Positions 35,030 through 46,139 of a stretch of 64,000 nt of DNA are shown here, in pieces. The DNA lies in assembly GCA_032622095.1 (NCBI GenBank), contig CP136064.1, forward strand, positions 112,084,004 through 112,148,003, read 5' to 3'. The first letter of the stretch is position 1; the number at the start of each line of letters is the position of its first letter. Made by a program: the position numbers and the translations under genes. The notes under the pieces are model-generated. The model made no database searches. It had not been told where the DNA came from and saw only the letters and a program-made list of their open reading frames with translations. The DNA is from Siphonodentalium dalli. Taxonomy: Eukaryota; Mollusca; Scaphopoda; Gadilida; Siphonodentaliidae.

Positions 35030-37272
35030 GAAGACCCCCCCCAGATCATGCCATGAATCTATACCCTGCTTAGCGCCTGTAGAGATCTTATTCCATCAGT
35101 ACAAAACTTGGGGAACTTTTTTATGTTTTGACAGGGAACTTTATAACATTGAACAAACAAGGCAGGAACATATTCCTTTGTTTATATTTGTTCCTCGATA
35201 ATCAACTTCAAAGTATGGGGTGGTCCCAGCTCGAAAATGCATGCTTTTGTGGCTTTAGTGAGCTGATATCACAAAAACACTGAATTAATTACCCTGGAGA
35301 AATTCCATGATTGTAAGTGGCGCATAGCAAACTCACCCATCAAGTCTGTTATTAAAATAATGTCATCTCGAGCTGGCACTTTCGCCTACTTATGAATAAA
35401 CTATTAAGCGACAGGTATTAACAAAGAAATATATTCCCCTTGTTATTGTTTCAGCTTTCTAAGGTTCCATGTCAAAACTTCAAAAAGTTCCAAGGTTTTG
35501 TACTGGTAGAACAGGGTAGAATAGGATTTCTACGGGCATTAGCCTATGGGAGGCCATATTCACATTTAATAATGAAGTGCGCTTAAGCATAATCAATGTG
35601 CTTAAACGCAATTAATTGCACTTAAGCACAAATAATTACACATAAGCACAATTAGTTGAACTTAAGCACAATCATTGTGCTTAAGCGCAATCATTGCTCT
35701 TAAGTGCAATCGATTGCGCTTAAGCATAATTATTTGTTCTTGAAAACATAATTATTTGTGCTTAAGCGCAATCAATTCTACTTAAGCGCAATCAATTGCC
35801 TAATCTTAAGCGCATTTCAAGGTAATATGTAACTAAACACCCCTGGTGAATAAATAGGTTTATCCATAACTCAACCTTTAAAAGCTCTTATTGACATATC
35901 ACCTCTTGTTTTCATTGGTTTGGATGGGTAGGGAGCAAGCCTAAGTTCTTTATCAAAATGGTAGACTCGCGATAGCATTACCTTCTGTTTTAGTTGTGGC
36001 AACTCGTGATAGCATTAACTTCTGTATTAGTTGGGGCAACTTTGATTTTCGAGTATATATACAGGTACACCATATGAGGGAAGCAATTCCTCAGTGACAC
36101 CATATTCGCGCTATATGACAATGGAAATACTATAGATCTGTGCAAGAGACGCTGATTTAATAAAACTACCAGAGCTCGAGGAGTGAGACACCAAAGCTCC
36201 TGGAATGAAACACCAATTTTTGGGACAGGGATGCTGATAATATGAAAATAGGGTTTTTCACCCGATTTAAGTCAATAAGTAAACCATATGAGGTAAGCAA
36301 GTCCTTGGGCAGTGACACCACATTCTTGATACATGTATATGACCATATGCTATGGTCCTAAACTGTGCAAAAATTCTTTAAAAATATTATATTAAAACAT
36401 ACTAGAGGAGACATCCATTTTTTGGATATAAGGGATGCTGATAATATGAAATTATGGATTATCTTTGATTGTTGTACACATACTCACAGCTACAATGTAA
36501 CTGCACTAGGCTTATTAAAAAAGGTTAAAATTAGCCCATGCCCTCTTGTGTTGTTAGGCGATACTCCAGGTTATGCCAATTAATATTTTATGGGTAGGTT
36601 AGATAGTAGTTACAATTAATTGCACTTGAGCGCAATTAATCATGCTTAAGTGCAACTCATTATGCTTAAGCATAAATGCTCGTCAATAGTGTAACCTCCC
36701 GTACATATATCGCAATCTACAACCTCACTCAGCACACTCCTACTCGACTTCCAAAGAACATGACACTGACAAGAAAGAGACAAACCATCGAGTAACCAAT
36801 AAACGATTTATATATACGTATACCCTCCATTATATAATTATATAATCCTATAAATGCAACCATTATGTAATACATAATTTCATAGCCGTGCATTGTACAA
36901 TAAATCTTGACCGCCTATATATGTTAACATTTATTCATCTCTAAGGGGGTGACAGTAAGACAGTCTAGCCTGACTATGCCACCCCCTCGAATATACATTA
37001 CAATATTTGTCAAATGTATTATGTATTAATTATTATATGTATATTGAAATAAAATATCCTATCCTATCCTATCCTAAATGCCCTATTTATGCTTAAGCAC
37101 AATATGTGTTATTTGCACTTAAGTTCAATTGTTTGCACTTAAGCACAATCATTTGCCCTTAAGTGCAATAAAGCAGATTAAGCGCATTCAATTTCACTTA
37201 AGCGCAATTCATTATTAAATGTGAATGTGGCCTCTCATATTAGCCAGAGTAGAGATTCATGGCATGATCTAC
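35030..37272. mobile_element. Inverted-repeat element split by a later insertion
   Basis: The left arm 35040-35160 (AGATCATGCCATGAATC, then GTAGAGATCTTATTCCA and GTACAAAACTTGG) is matched inverted by 35455-35544 (AAGGTTCCATGTCAAAACTT, GGTTTTGTACTGGTAGAA and GGGCATTAGCC). The arm breaks exactly at the TTAGCC target of the 35545 insertion and resumes at 37240 with TTAGCCAGAGTAGAGATTCA and TGGCATGATCT. Related arms occur at about 55085-55160 and 61290-61385. Confidence 0.7.
35545..37239. mobile_element. TATGGGAGG family element with TTAGCC target duplication
   Basis: Starts TATGGGAGGCCATATTCACA and ends in the inverse with CCTCTCATA. TTAGCC lies directly on both sides (35539-35544, 37240-37245). 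Next to each end is a ~200-bp palindromic zone of CTTAAGCGCAATT words. The interior shares with the 37282 and 57525 copies: GGTTTATCCATAACTCA-like sequence, CCATATGAGGGAAGCAA, a GCTATTACG..AACAGAAGG minisatellite seed and GGGTTTTTCACCCGATTTAA. No transposase coding was found in 1.7 kb, so it is non-autonomous. Confidence 0.85.
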
Positions 37273-37455
37273 CTTTCCCCTTATGGGAGGCCAAATTCAC
37301 ATTTATTAATAATTGAGTTGAAGCGCAATTCAACTGCGCTGAAACGCAATTAATTTTTCATATATGGCTAAACCCCCCAGTTAATTAATGAATAAATCCA
37401 ATAGAAAAATAATTGCGCTTCAGCGCAATTATTTTCCCAACTAAAACAGAAGGTA

Positions 37456-39480
37456 CCGGTGTAACAGGATATCTCCCCCCACCCTGGATATTCCCCCCCA
37501 TGTACGACTAAAAAATTATATATTCATGAGTCAGGGTTTGGGGTGGGGGGAAGATGTCCAGGTCAGGATATCTCCCCCACCCAGCACCTACATGACAAAA
37601 AAATAATCTTATGGTTTTATCGCTCGTTTTGCTTTATATAGTCATGAAACAGCGAGAAATTAACTTCTTCTGAGAACAAGTTGTTTGAGTCGCTGTTTCA
37701 TGACTATATAAAGCAAAACAAGCGATAAAACCATCAGATTATTTTTTTGTCATGTAGGTGCTGGGTGGGGGGGGGAGATATCCTGATATCCTGACCTGGA
37801 CATTCCCCCCCCACCCCAACCCTGACTCAAAAAACTTGTTATCAGAAGAAGTTAATTTCTCGCTGTTTCATGACTATATAAAGCAAAACAAGCAATAAAA
37901 CCATAAGATTATTTTTTTGTCATGTAGGTGCTGGGTGGGGAAGATATCCTGACCTGGACATCTCCCCCCCCCCCCACCCGAAATCCTGACTAAAAAAACT
38001 TGTTCTCAGAAGAAGTTAATTTCTCGCTGTTTCATGACTATATAAAGCAAAACAAGCGATAAAACCATAATATTATTTTTTTGTCATGTAGGTGCTGGGT
38101 GGGGGGGGGGGGGATATCCTGACCTGGACATTCCCCCCCCCCACCCCAAACCCTGACTCAAACAACTTGTTCTCAGAAGAAGTTAATTTCTCGCTGTTTC
38201 GTGACTATATAAAGCAAAACAAGCGATAACACCATAAGATTATTTTTTTGTCATGTAGGTGCTAGGTGGGGGGGGGGGATATCCTGACCTGGACATCTCC
38301 CCCCCACCCCAAACCCTGACTCAAACAACTTGTTCTCAGAAGAAGTTAATTTCTCGCTGTTTCATGACTATATAAAGCAAAACAAGCGATAAAACCATAA
38401 GATTATTTTTTTGTCATGTAGGTGCTAGGTGGGGGAAGATATCCTGACCTGGACATCTCCCCCCACCCCAAAACCTGACTCAAAAAAGTTGTTCTCAGAA
38501 GAAGTTAATTTCTCGCTGTTTCATGACTATATAAAGCAAAACAAGTGATAAAACCATAAGATTATTTTTTTGTCATGTAGGTGCTGGGTGGGGGGAAGAT
38601 ATCCTGACCTGGACATCTCCCCCCCCCCCCCCACCCCAAACCCTGACTCAAAAAAGTTGTTCTCAGAAGAAGTTAATTTCTCCCTGTTTCATGACTATAT
38701 AAAGCAAAACAAGCGATAAAACCATAATATAATATTTTTGTCATGTAGGTGCTGGGGGGGGGGGGGAGATATCCTGACCTGGACATCTTCCCCCCACCCC
38801 AAACCCTGACTCAAAAAACTTGTTCTCAGAAGAAGTTAATTTCTCGCTGTTTCATGACTATATAAAGCAAAACGAGCGATAAAACCATAAGATTATTTTT
38901 TTGTCATGTAGGTGCTGGGTGGGGGGAAGATATCCTGACCTGGACATCTTCCCCCCACCCCAAACACTGACTCAAACAACTTTTTCTCAGAAGAAGTTAA
39001 TTTCTCGCTGTTTCATGACTATATAAAGCAAAAACAAGCAATAAATCCATACAATCCACCCCAAACCCTGACTCAAAAAACTTTCTCTTGGAGAAGCTAA
39101 TTTCTTGCTGTTTCATTACTATATAAAGTAAAATAAGCGATAAAACCATAAGATGATTTTTTTGTCATGTAGGTGCGGGGTTGGGGGGGGGGGTGGAATA
39201 TCCAAGACTGGACGTTTGAAAGAAAAGAAAAAACATTTTTCTGGTCATTTCACGAACAGACAATCAAACTCGTGAAAAAACTAATTTTGTCATTTTTGTT
39301 TTTTTAAATAAAAAAAAAAATAATATATATATTTTGTTAATCTCCAAAAACATTTTTCTGGCCATTTCAGAACCAAACGATATCATATGAGTGAAATTAT
39401 TTTTTAGTCGTACATGGGGGGGGGATATATCCAGTATGGGGGGGGAGATATCCTGGGGGGGAGATGACGTGTTACACCGG
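37456..39480. mobile_element. Nested insertion with CCGGTGTAACA ends
   Basis: CCGGTGTAACA at 37456 and TGTTACACCGG ending 39480 are exact inverted repeats, bordered by TA on both sides (37454-37455, 39481-39482). The flanking 65-70 bp (AATAAATCCAATAGAAAAAT to the AACAGAAGG region) is itself present on both sides, so it went into a pre-existing tandem repeat or duplicated it. The interior is the G/C-run minisatellite. Confidence 0.7.
37490..39215. repeat. ~160-bp minisatellite with G-run/C-run hairpins
   Basis: About nine to ten direct copies, period 158-168 bp. Each has a G-run (GGTGCTGGGTGGGGGG), GATATCCTGACCTGGACAT, a C-run, ACCCCAAACCCTGACTCA, TTCTCAGAAGAAGTTAATTT, TCGCTGTTTCATGACTATAT, AAAGCAAAACAAGCGATAAA and ATTATTTTTTTGTCATGTAG. 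Length variation sits in the G and C runs. The first copy is inverted, making a large hairpin with arms 37581-37656 and 37690-37764. Confidence 0.9.
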
Positions 39481-39589
39481 TATGAATAAATCCAATAGAA
39501 AAATAATTGCGCTTCAGCGCAATTATTTTCCCCAACTAAAACAAAAACAGAACAAAACAGAAGGTACTGGTATTGCGAGTCGCCCCAAC

Positions 39590-40030
39590 TAATACAGAAG
39601 CTAATGCTATTGCAAGTCGCCCTGACTGAAACAGAAGATAATTATATTGTGAGTCTACCACGACTAATACAGAAGATAATGCTATCGCGAGTCGGCCCAA
39701 CTAAAACAGAAGATAATGCTATTACGAGTAGCCCCGACTAAAACAGAAGCTAATTCTATTGCGAGTCTTCACGATTAATAGAGAATGTAATGCTATCACG
39801 AGTAGCACCGACTAAAACAGAAGGAAATATGCTATTGTGAGTCCCCCTGATTAATACAGAAGGCAATGCTATCACGAGTCGGCCCGATTCATACAGATTA
39901 TAATGCTATCATGAGTTGCCCCGACTAAAACAGAAGGTACCGGTGTCGCAAGTTACCCCGACTAATACATAAGGTAATGCTATCGAGAGTCACACCGACT
40001 AAACCAGAAGGAAATGTTTTGTGAGTCGCC
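39590..40030. repeat. ~37-bp minisatellite, about 12 degenerate copies
   Basis: Unit consensus GACTAAAACAGAAGATAATG then CTATCGCGAGTCGCCCC, with frequent substitution (AATACAGAAG, TGCGAGTC). One or two unit seeds, in the opposite orientation, occur at 35965-36045, and direct seeds at 59157-59280 in the sister elements. The array has therefore expanded in this copy only. Confidence 0.85.
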
Positions 40031-40500
40031 CTGAAGGGAACGCTATTATGTGGTGCCTTTATTCCTTCTGTATGTGACTGAAGACTTCTAAAGAATTTTC
40101 TGAGATGTGGTTTTAAACGAATAAAAATGACTCAGTCCATAAGTCATTTGATATTATCCTCTCAGCCCTTAATGTAAAAGGTAGGGTGCTCTCATGATTG
40201 TTTACTGTCTTTAGTTAACTCATAATATTCATGATAAGAGGCAAGGAAGCAGTCTGAAGCGCAATTGGTTGGTATCGCATATGAATTTATGATAATGGAA
40301 TAATCCACCTATTCAGGGAGCAAATTACTTTTGAAATTTTGATTATCAAATAACCTCATAATGACATAATTAGATAGCATTGTTCTGAAATCATATACAA
40401 TTCATACCAAATTGCAGAGCTATTATCCAAATTTGGGTAGCAAATTGCGATGCGATACCAGTTAATTTTCTCCCTGCACCTATTCAACCCAACTTTAATA

Positions 40501-40640
40501 ATAATAATTGCGCTGAAGCGCAATTGAATTGCTTGGGTAGTATGTGAAAAATTAATTGCGCTGAAGCGCAATTAATTTTGAATTGCGCTTCAGCGCAATT
40601 GATATTAATCAAGCTGGATTGCGCTTTAGCGCAATTATTA
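40501..40640. repeat. Subterminal GCTGAAGCGCAATT palindromes
   Basis: Four dyads built on AATTGCGCTGAAGCGCAATT-like sequence next to the right end of the 37282 element, in the place occupied by CTTAAGCGCAATT palindromes in sister copies. Confidence 0.8.
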
Positions 40641-40665
40641 ATAAATGTGAATTTGGCCTCCCATA

Positions 40666-41335
40666 TCCCCAACATATCTAATATTGGGCCACACATTTTG
40701 AAATTAGTCATTTTAATACTAGAGGTCACTGTTGAGACTTGAGTTGAATTTGAATCTGTAGGGCCTGTAGTATAGGCCTAATGCAGCCAGTCCAGTCCAA
40801 AGCCATACATGTAAATTTTAGTGTCAAATTGCACTTGCTACATGTACATTTTTCTGACGCTATCTACCCACACTGTTTTTTTAATCTACGTGTTTGAACG
40901 ATATGTTCTCCAACAGTTCCAATTGAGAACTGAGTCACTCTCCTGTGTCATCAGGCTGAGAATTCCCGCTGTTGACAATATTCAATTAAAATGTCAACAA
41001 CATAGCCCGATCACAAGAACTTCAATTCGAACCGAGGTTTTGACCAGTTTTCCAGGCAATAATCGTTGAATTCATATGTGAGGACCCAACATTCCCATTC
41101 AACATACCATACACCGAGTTAAAACTCCGATAATCTAATTCAAATATGCGTTCTAACTAATTAAGTTTTAATTAATTTACTTCGTTTTTACAATGAGAGT
41201 TATTATTCTCAAGTCGTAAAAACAATCGTATCAGATTGGTGACGAAAGTTCGCCGACCAATCGGATCGCGCGGATTGGAATTGTGGCTAAAATAGTTATC
41301 TGCGGGATTCCGCCGTATATATATATATTATTGCT
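40666..41335. other. No gene recognised
   Basis: No coding or repeat family recognised, apart from a short TATATATATATA run at about 41316. Confidence 0.35.
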
Positions 41336-41626
41336 TCAGTCAATCGGGGTATATTGGGGAAGATGTTTGAGACTCTTTAAGGTCTCCCAGAAAGATGCAG
41401 TTTTAAAAATTGTTTGTAAAGTATTTGAAAGTTGAAGGTGAGGGGGAGTTTTGCACGGTGGTACGTATAGGGAGATTATAGCTGTTTTTATATTGCTGAT
41501 AGTCGTTTCTATTGCTATGATTTCGTCTGTAAATTGTGACGTGTCGATAATTGTGTATTTTATGTGGTGTCTAACTAGTATTGCGACATGATCTGTCCTT
41601 TCTATGTGTATTAAAGCCGGGAAATG
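41336..41626 (-). pseudogene. LINE endonuclease fragment
   Basis: Open on the minus strand for 96 codons. It reads HFPALIHIERTDHVAILVRH, HIKYTIIDTSQFTDEIIAIE, TTISNIKTAIISLYVPPCKT. The pattern G-V/A-A-I-L-V then a run of alternating hydrophobics and ISLYVPP is the middle of an APE-type endonuclease of jockey-like LINEs. After YVPP the catalytic GDLNAH motif expected in relatives is not seen; the frame instead gives FWETLKSLKHLPQYT. It is probably the same family as 29212-29960. Confidence 0.65.
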
Positions 41627-44537
41627 AGAATTTAATATCGTTGCCTAGTTGCCTATTGTATTCAAACCTTTTATGGTGTGAAGCCAGGTTAGTAGACGGG
41701 ACGCAGTTAATGACACATTACGTAACCATTGAGTTAAGAACTGCTCGTATGTGAGGAACAAGGCATTTAGGTAATTTATCTAAATTATATTAAATACTGC
41801 CTAATCCAGCCTAATCAACACAAAATTACATAACCAGTATACAGCTTAAGCGTTTTGACGATTAGGCTGGTTAAATGTTAGAGCTTACCTTTTGCTGTCT
41901 CGTGAAGTTTGATTATGTGCAGTTTCAATGTGTAATGTTCCCTCTGTACAGCCGTCACAATTTAATCAACGCCACCGTTACGGTACGATATTTCCGTGGT
42001 ACGAAATACTTTCGTCGCCTAATTTTGTCTTGAATGTCGATCTATTCAGCGTTTTTTTAGTTAGCTTTCCGACTCAATGCTTTCCGTCTCCATTTGGGGT
42101 AAAAAAATGATTTAGCCAAATGAAATTTTTATTAGCCAAATTCGAAAAAGATTGGCCATTTGCTAATTTGGCTACCGACAGCGCGAACCCTGCACATGTG
42201 GCATTTGGTACATAATTTAATTTCATAGGCATTTTTCGAATGAAGACGTATTCAGTGGTTACATCGCTACCATATTAACGCGTATGGCAGTTCGTGAGTA
42301 GGGTTCTAACACTGTAGCACTTCGTTAGTAGGGTTCTATCAATGTAATGGCGCAACCTTAGTTGAGAATTTCACACTAGTAATAGGTTAAATTGTTCTCG
42401 TAGTATGAATATACAATTAATTTGTGGGAGTTTGTTGTTTTAGACGTCAGATTGGATTTGAAACTAAGAATCAAAACACCGAGAACAGCCTTGTGTCATG
42501 CAAGCGGCGTTCGTGAATTGTCAAAATTGAACTATAATATAGGTTAGGCAAATTATGAACGACATTATGTTGTCATAAATATCTACACGATTTCCTGCAT
42601 GGTGTCCACTCTGTTTGATTCAAAAAATATATTATATAGGGCCGTCGCGACCTCACAATATTATTTTGATTTAGTTTTTCTAACTTGCCCATCAAACCCA
42701 AAATTATATAAAATCTGTACTCTTAAGTTCACAATTTTCAATTAAGATATAATATAGTATATTTAAAATTAACACCAACCACCAAACCTGAAACTACACA
42801 CGCCATCATGTTTTCTTATTGTATTATTTATTCAGGGGAAGCAAGAAGACGGCCAGTATATAGGCCATGCTGCTACTGTACAATACTATTAATTCGTATA
42901 TCAATGCTTTGTTATTAATTCTTATTTATTTATTTACAAATAAACATCTACATCGACACCTTTGCCAGGAATACATTGATTGATTCTGTGGCCTTTTCTA
43001 GAAACAGAAATATATGTACACGAATGCAGTATCACGAATGTGACCGTTCATCATTTATTTTGATATTTACAACATCAAACCTCTCAAATTAATATTCACT
43101 GCCATGGGACAATATGAGTGATAGTCATATATAGAGTATTGCCCATGTCTCACAATACTAGTCATAGTTGCATCCGGTCAAGCGATGAAACACAAATATT
43201 TCGCTATTATCACAAGAATACATGGTGGCATACGGACGCAATTTATTAAAAGTACAATAGACTATCTTCAATAAATTCTAAAATTTACATACTCTGTGGT
43301 GGAGACTATTTTTAAACAAATTCTAAACTGGACCAAAACTACTTACATACTCTATCACAGAGACTGTGTTTATACCTGGAAATTATAATATGATATATTC
43401 ACAAAGGCCACATATACTCTAAAGTTACTACGTTTCCTGCAACCGCATCATCATTTTTACACCGTCTCCCAATGTTACATCTGCTGTACACACAACCACA
43501 AGTAGCAACATTGAGCGAATGGGCAACGCTGAAATAATATCTTTAAACGCTGATCATATGATAATCAGCACAAATACGTGGGTGGTATTGTAAGATATTT
43601 TAAACAAAAAGATACTTAGAACGGAATAATGTGCATTGTATGGTAGCATATTCGAGTTGTAAAGTGCTGACTAAAGGAAGTTGAACAAAATGGTCTACTA
43701 AGAAACCGGCTTGGTAGCAGCATGAATATATTTTTCGCATTAAATTTTAATGCACGATGCATATATTCATTTCATTATTGTAATTGTGAAAATACAAATA
43801 AATATAATAAAATTTAATCAAATCTTGCCTCCAAGATCCTCCACTTCCTGCGCATTCTTGGTGCTCATTCGGCTGCGTCGCCAACACTCCCCAGTATGCC
43901 TAAATTTATATGTCCTATTAGATGTCTCACAAAACCCAGAAAACGGAGAAAAGAACCTTCGAAATAGAGATAATTCGGAATAGCTAACATTCGGGATAGC
44001 GAACCATCGGAATAGCGAACCATCGGAATAGAACCTTTAGACATGACCCCCACCCACACACCTTTTCGTGTGAGCGCTTCTGGCTTAAATTTGTGTACAA
44101 ATATGATCATCTTAAAGTGGCGTGAAACACTCCATTGAGGTGTTCAGAACGGAATAACAAAGAACCATGATAATATTTAGCTATTTTAATAAACTTGATA
44201 ATAAACGAGTTACATGCTGTGTCTTTTGTTGGCGGAATGATTGTCGTAATGTTTATGTCCAACAAATCATCCCGAATAAAGTAGGAAATATAGTTCAAGC
44301 CTTATGCCTTATGCTTATGGCACAGACGATGTGGTTGAATTTTCGATAATCTCAGTTGATTGCTACATTATTTCAGTGCTTGGAGATAGTGTTTGGTTTC
44401 TAAGTTATCGGGTTTTCCCCCACTGAAGTACGCCCATAATCCGACGAATCCTACATGTGAGTCTAAATAGGCTGGATCTAATAATAGTTGGTGCTCGAAT
44501 TAATTTAGAAAATAAGACCACATCACATTATTTTCAG
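41627..44537. other. Intron-like sequence before the TSP1 exons
   Basis: No exon recognised. 42105-42192 is a repeat end ending GCGCGAACCCTG, related to 24717. From about 43890 the sequence matches intron blocks that recur downstream (GATGTCTCACAAAA at about 43921, 46257 and 47131; AACGGAATAAC at about 44149, 46353 and 47238). Confidence 0.5.
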
Positions 44538-44578
44538 TTAATGGTGGGTGGACTGACTGGGTTGACTCCAGTAGCTGC
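44538..44578 (+). pseudogene. Truncated TSP1 exon
   Basis: After an intact TTATTTTCAG acceptor the first 41 bases match the TSP1 exons (V-NGGWTDWVDSSSC), then the sequence switches to CTGATTAATGGG, which belongs to the intron copy seen again at about 45788. The remaining Cys residues and the donor are gone, and reading on meets a stop after about 23 codons. If spliced in, it would end the protein, so it is most likely skipped or dead. Confidence 0.85.
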
Positions 44579-44747
44579 CTGATTAATGGGATCATTTCAC
44601 AGTTACCTAGGTTCATTTCGGAAGCCAAAAGAAATGCGTTTCATTCTATTTTCAACTACTCGTAACATTGTGAATCTGAATCGGAGTATAACTGAATGTT
44701 TCTCGAATTCGTTTAGAAAATAATACCACAGTATATCTTATTTTCAG

Positions 44748-44918
44748 TCAATGGTGGGTGGTCTGACTGGGTTTACTACAGTAGCTGCTCCGTATCGTGC
44801 GGAGGGGGAACCAAGACACAGATGCGCACGTGCACGAAACCGGTACCTATCAACGGAGGTCAAGACTGTGACGGAGACACTACTCAACAAGTTTCCTGCA
44901 AGGAGGACCCGTGTCCAG
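44748..44918 (+). CDS. TSP1 repeat exon 1 (intact)
   Basis: 171 bp, flanked by TATCTTATTTTCAG and CCAG|GTTGAG, phase 1 at both ends. It encodes one thrombospondin type 1 repeat, an extracellular disulfide-bonded adhesion module. With the carried-in G it starts VNGGWSDWVYYSSCSVSCGG and ends VSCKEDPCPG. Six cysteines are present in group 1 spacing (about residues 14, 18, 29, 41, 51, 56). W5 and W8 form a WxxW C-mannosylation motif, and CSVSCG fits the O-fucosylation consensus C-x-x-S/T-C-G. It differs from its neighbours by VYYSS where they have DSSS or DPSS. The splice phase lets any number of these exons be added or skipped without frame change. Confidence 0.9.
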
Positions 44919-45968
44919 GTTGAGTATTTGATAACACATGCCCTATCCGATTCAACACCATGGGACTACTAGGTGTGCATATCTATATTAATTGCCCATA
45001 CTCGAAAAATGACTAAGTCGAACTTATGCATGGGTCCATTCATGATAGGTTTTTTTATTATCAGATATCGACTTTTGAAATGGGTTGTTTCGTCAACTTG
45101 AACTTTTTGTCAGACACCAAAGGAATATCCATGATAAAGAGCGTAATGCTTCCGTTGTCCATGCTGTACCTCGAAATATTAAAGAGCTTTCATAATACGC
45201 TTATTCTGATAGCATTATGCCGGATGCCCATGTAGGTCTACACGGTGCATGTGTGTTGCAAATGATGTTGATTGTAATTATAATATTTTTTAAAATTATA
45301 GGATAAGTGGAAGATTGACAAATGACTTTTAAATGACCGAATTACATGCATGCAGTATCACATTAGGCCTATATTTCTTATTTTAAAATTTGACACCCCA
45401 AAATGACACCCCAACACACCATCGTATAGCGTATCCATGTAACTCCATTTGCAACCCCCTAACATTGGGTTGAACTTTTGCAACTGCATGGTACCTCAAG
45501 CTTTCCAACTGCTGGAAAATTCATGCTTGGCCTCCCAAAAAGTGGGAATATCCAACTGGCGGTCATTTCAGTCCAATAAATTGACTGCAATTAGAAAAGT
45601 GTCCGACACTTTGTCTAAAAACAACAAATTTCATACTAAATTCTGATTTAAAAATCAAACTAGGAGAACAACTTGAACCTGCATTAATTTTGGTCTGACA
45701 TTTCCAAACAATGATAAATTTCCAACTTTTGAAAGATTTTCCCAAAGTTAGGAGGAGACCCCAACCACATCACCCGATTGGTTATCACGACGAACTGATT
45801 AATGGGCTCATTTCACAGTTACCTAGGTTCATTTAGGAAGCCAAAAGAAATGCGTTTCATTCTATTTTCAACTACTCGTATCGTAACATTGTGAATCTGA
45901 ATCGGAGTATAACTGAATGTTTCTCGAATTCGTTTAGAAAATAATACCACAGTATATCTTATTTTCAG
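44919..45968. other. Intron between TSP1 exons 1 and 2
   Basis: Positions 45788-45968 repeat 44579-44747 almost exactly (GATTAATGGG, then GCCAAAAGAAATGCGTTTCA). 45360-45780 is an inserted fragment with TTGGAAAT/ATTTCCAA words, the family of 19920. No exon in between. Confidence 0.7.
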
Positions 45969-46139
45969 TCAATGGTGGGTGGTCTGACTGGGTTGACCCC
46001 AGTAGCTGCTCCGTATCGTGCGGAGGGGGAACCAAGACACAGATCCGCACGTGCACGAAACCGGTACCTATCAACGGAGGTCAAGACTGTGACGGAGGCA
46101 CTACTCAACAAGTGTCCTGCAAGGATGACCCGTGTCCAG
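45969..46139 (+). CDS. TSP1 repeat exon 2 (intact)
   Basis: 171 bp, phase 1-1, TTATTTTCAG acceptor and CCAG|GTTGAG donor. It begins VNGGWSDWVDPSSCSVSCGG and ends TTQQVSCKDDPCPG. All six Cys, the WxxW and the CSVSCG motif are kept. At nucleotide level it is nearly identical to exon 1; most differences change amino acids conservatively (QIRTC for QMRTC, DGGTT for DGDTT). It belongs with exon 1 to the youngest-looking duplication of the series, since both the upstream intron segment and the exon are shared. Confidence 0.9.

Larger units (their letters stand above)
37282..40665. mobile_element. TATGGGAGG family element carrying nested arrays
   Basis: Starts TATGGGAGGCCAAATTCACA (37282) and ends GAATTTGGCCTCCCATA (40665). 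Flanks TCCCCT and TCCCCA agree at 5 of 6 bases, a probable slightly mutated target duplication. The palindromic core word here is GCTGAAGCGCAATT/AATTGCGCTTCAGC instead of CTTAAG. It holds a TA-bordered insertion with a ~160-bp minisatellite (37456-39480) and a ~37-bp minisatellite (39590-40030). Confidence 0.8.

Noticed and set aside
37490-39215. CRISPR-like regular repeats
   Set aside because: Whole ~160-bp units repeat without unique spacers, in a eukaryotic transposon context; it is a minisatellite.
44751-44972. Open frames reading VGGLTGxTxVAAPYRAEGE at each TSP1 exon (also 45972, 46776, 48488, 50741)
   Set aside because: Shifted-frame shadows of the TSP1 exons; the true frame has the six Cys and correct splice borders.
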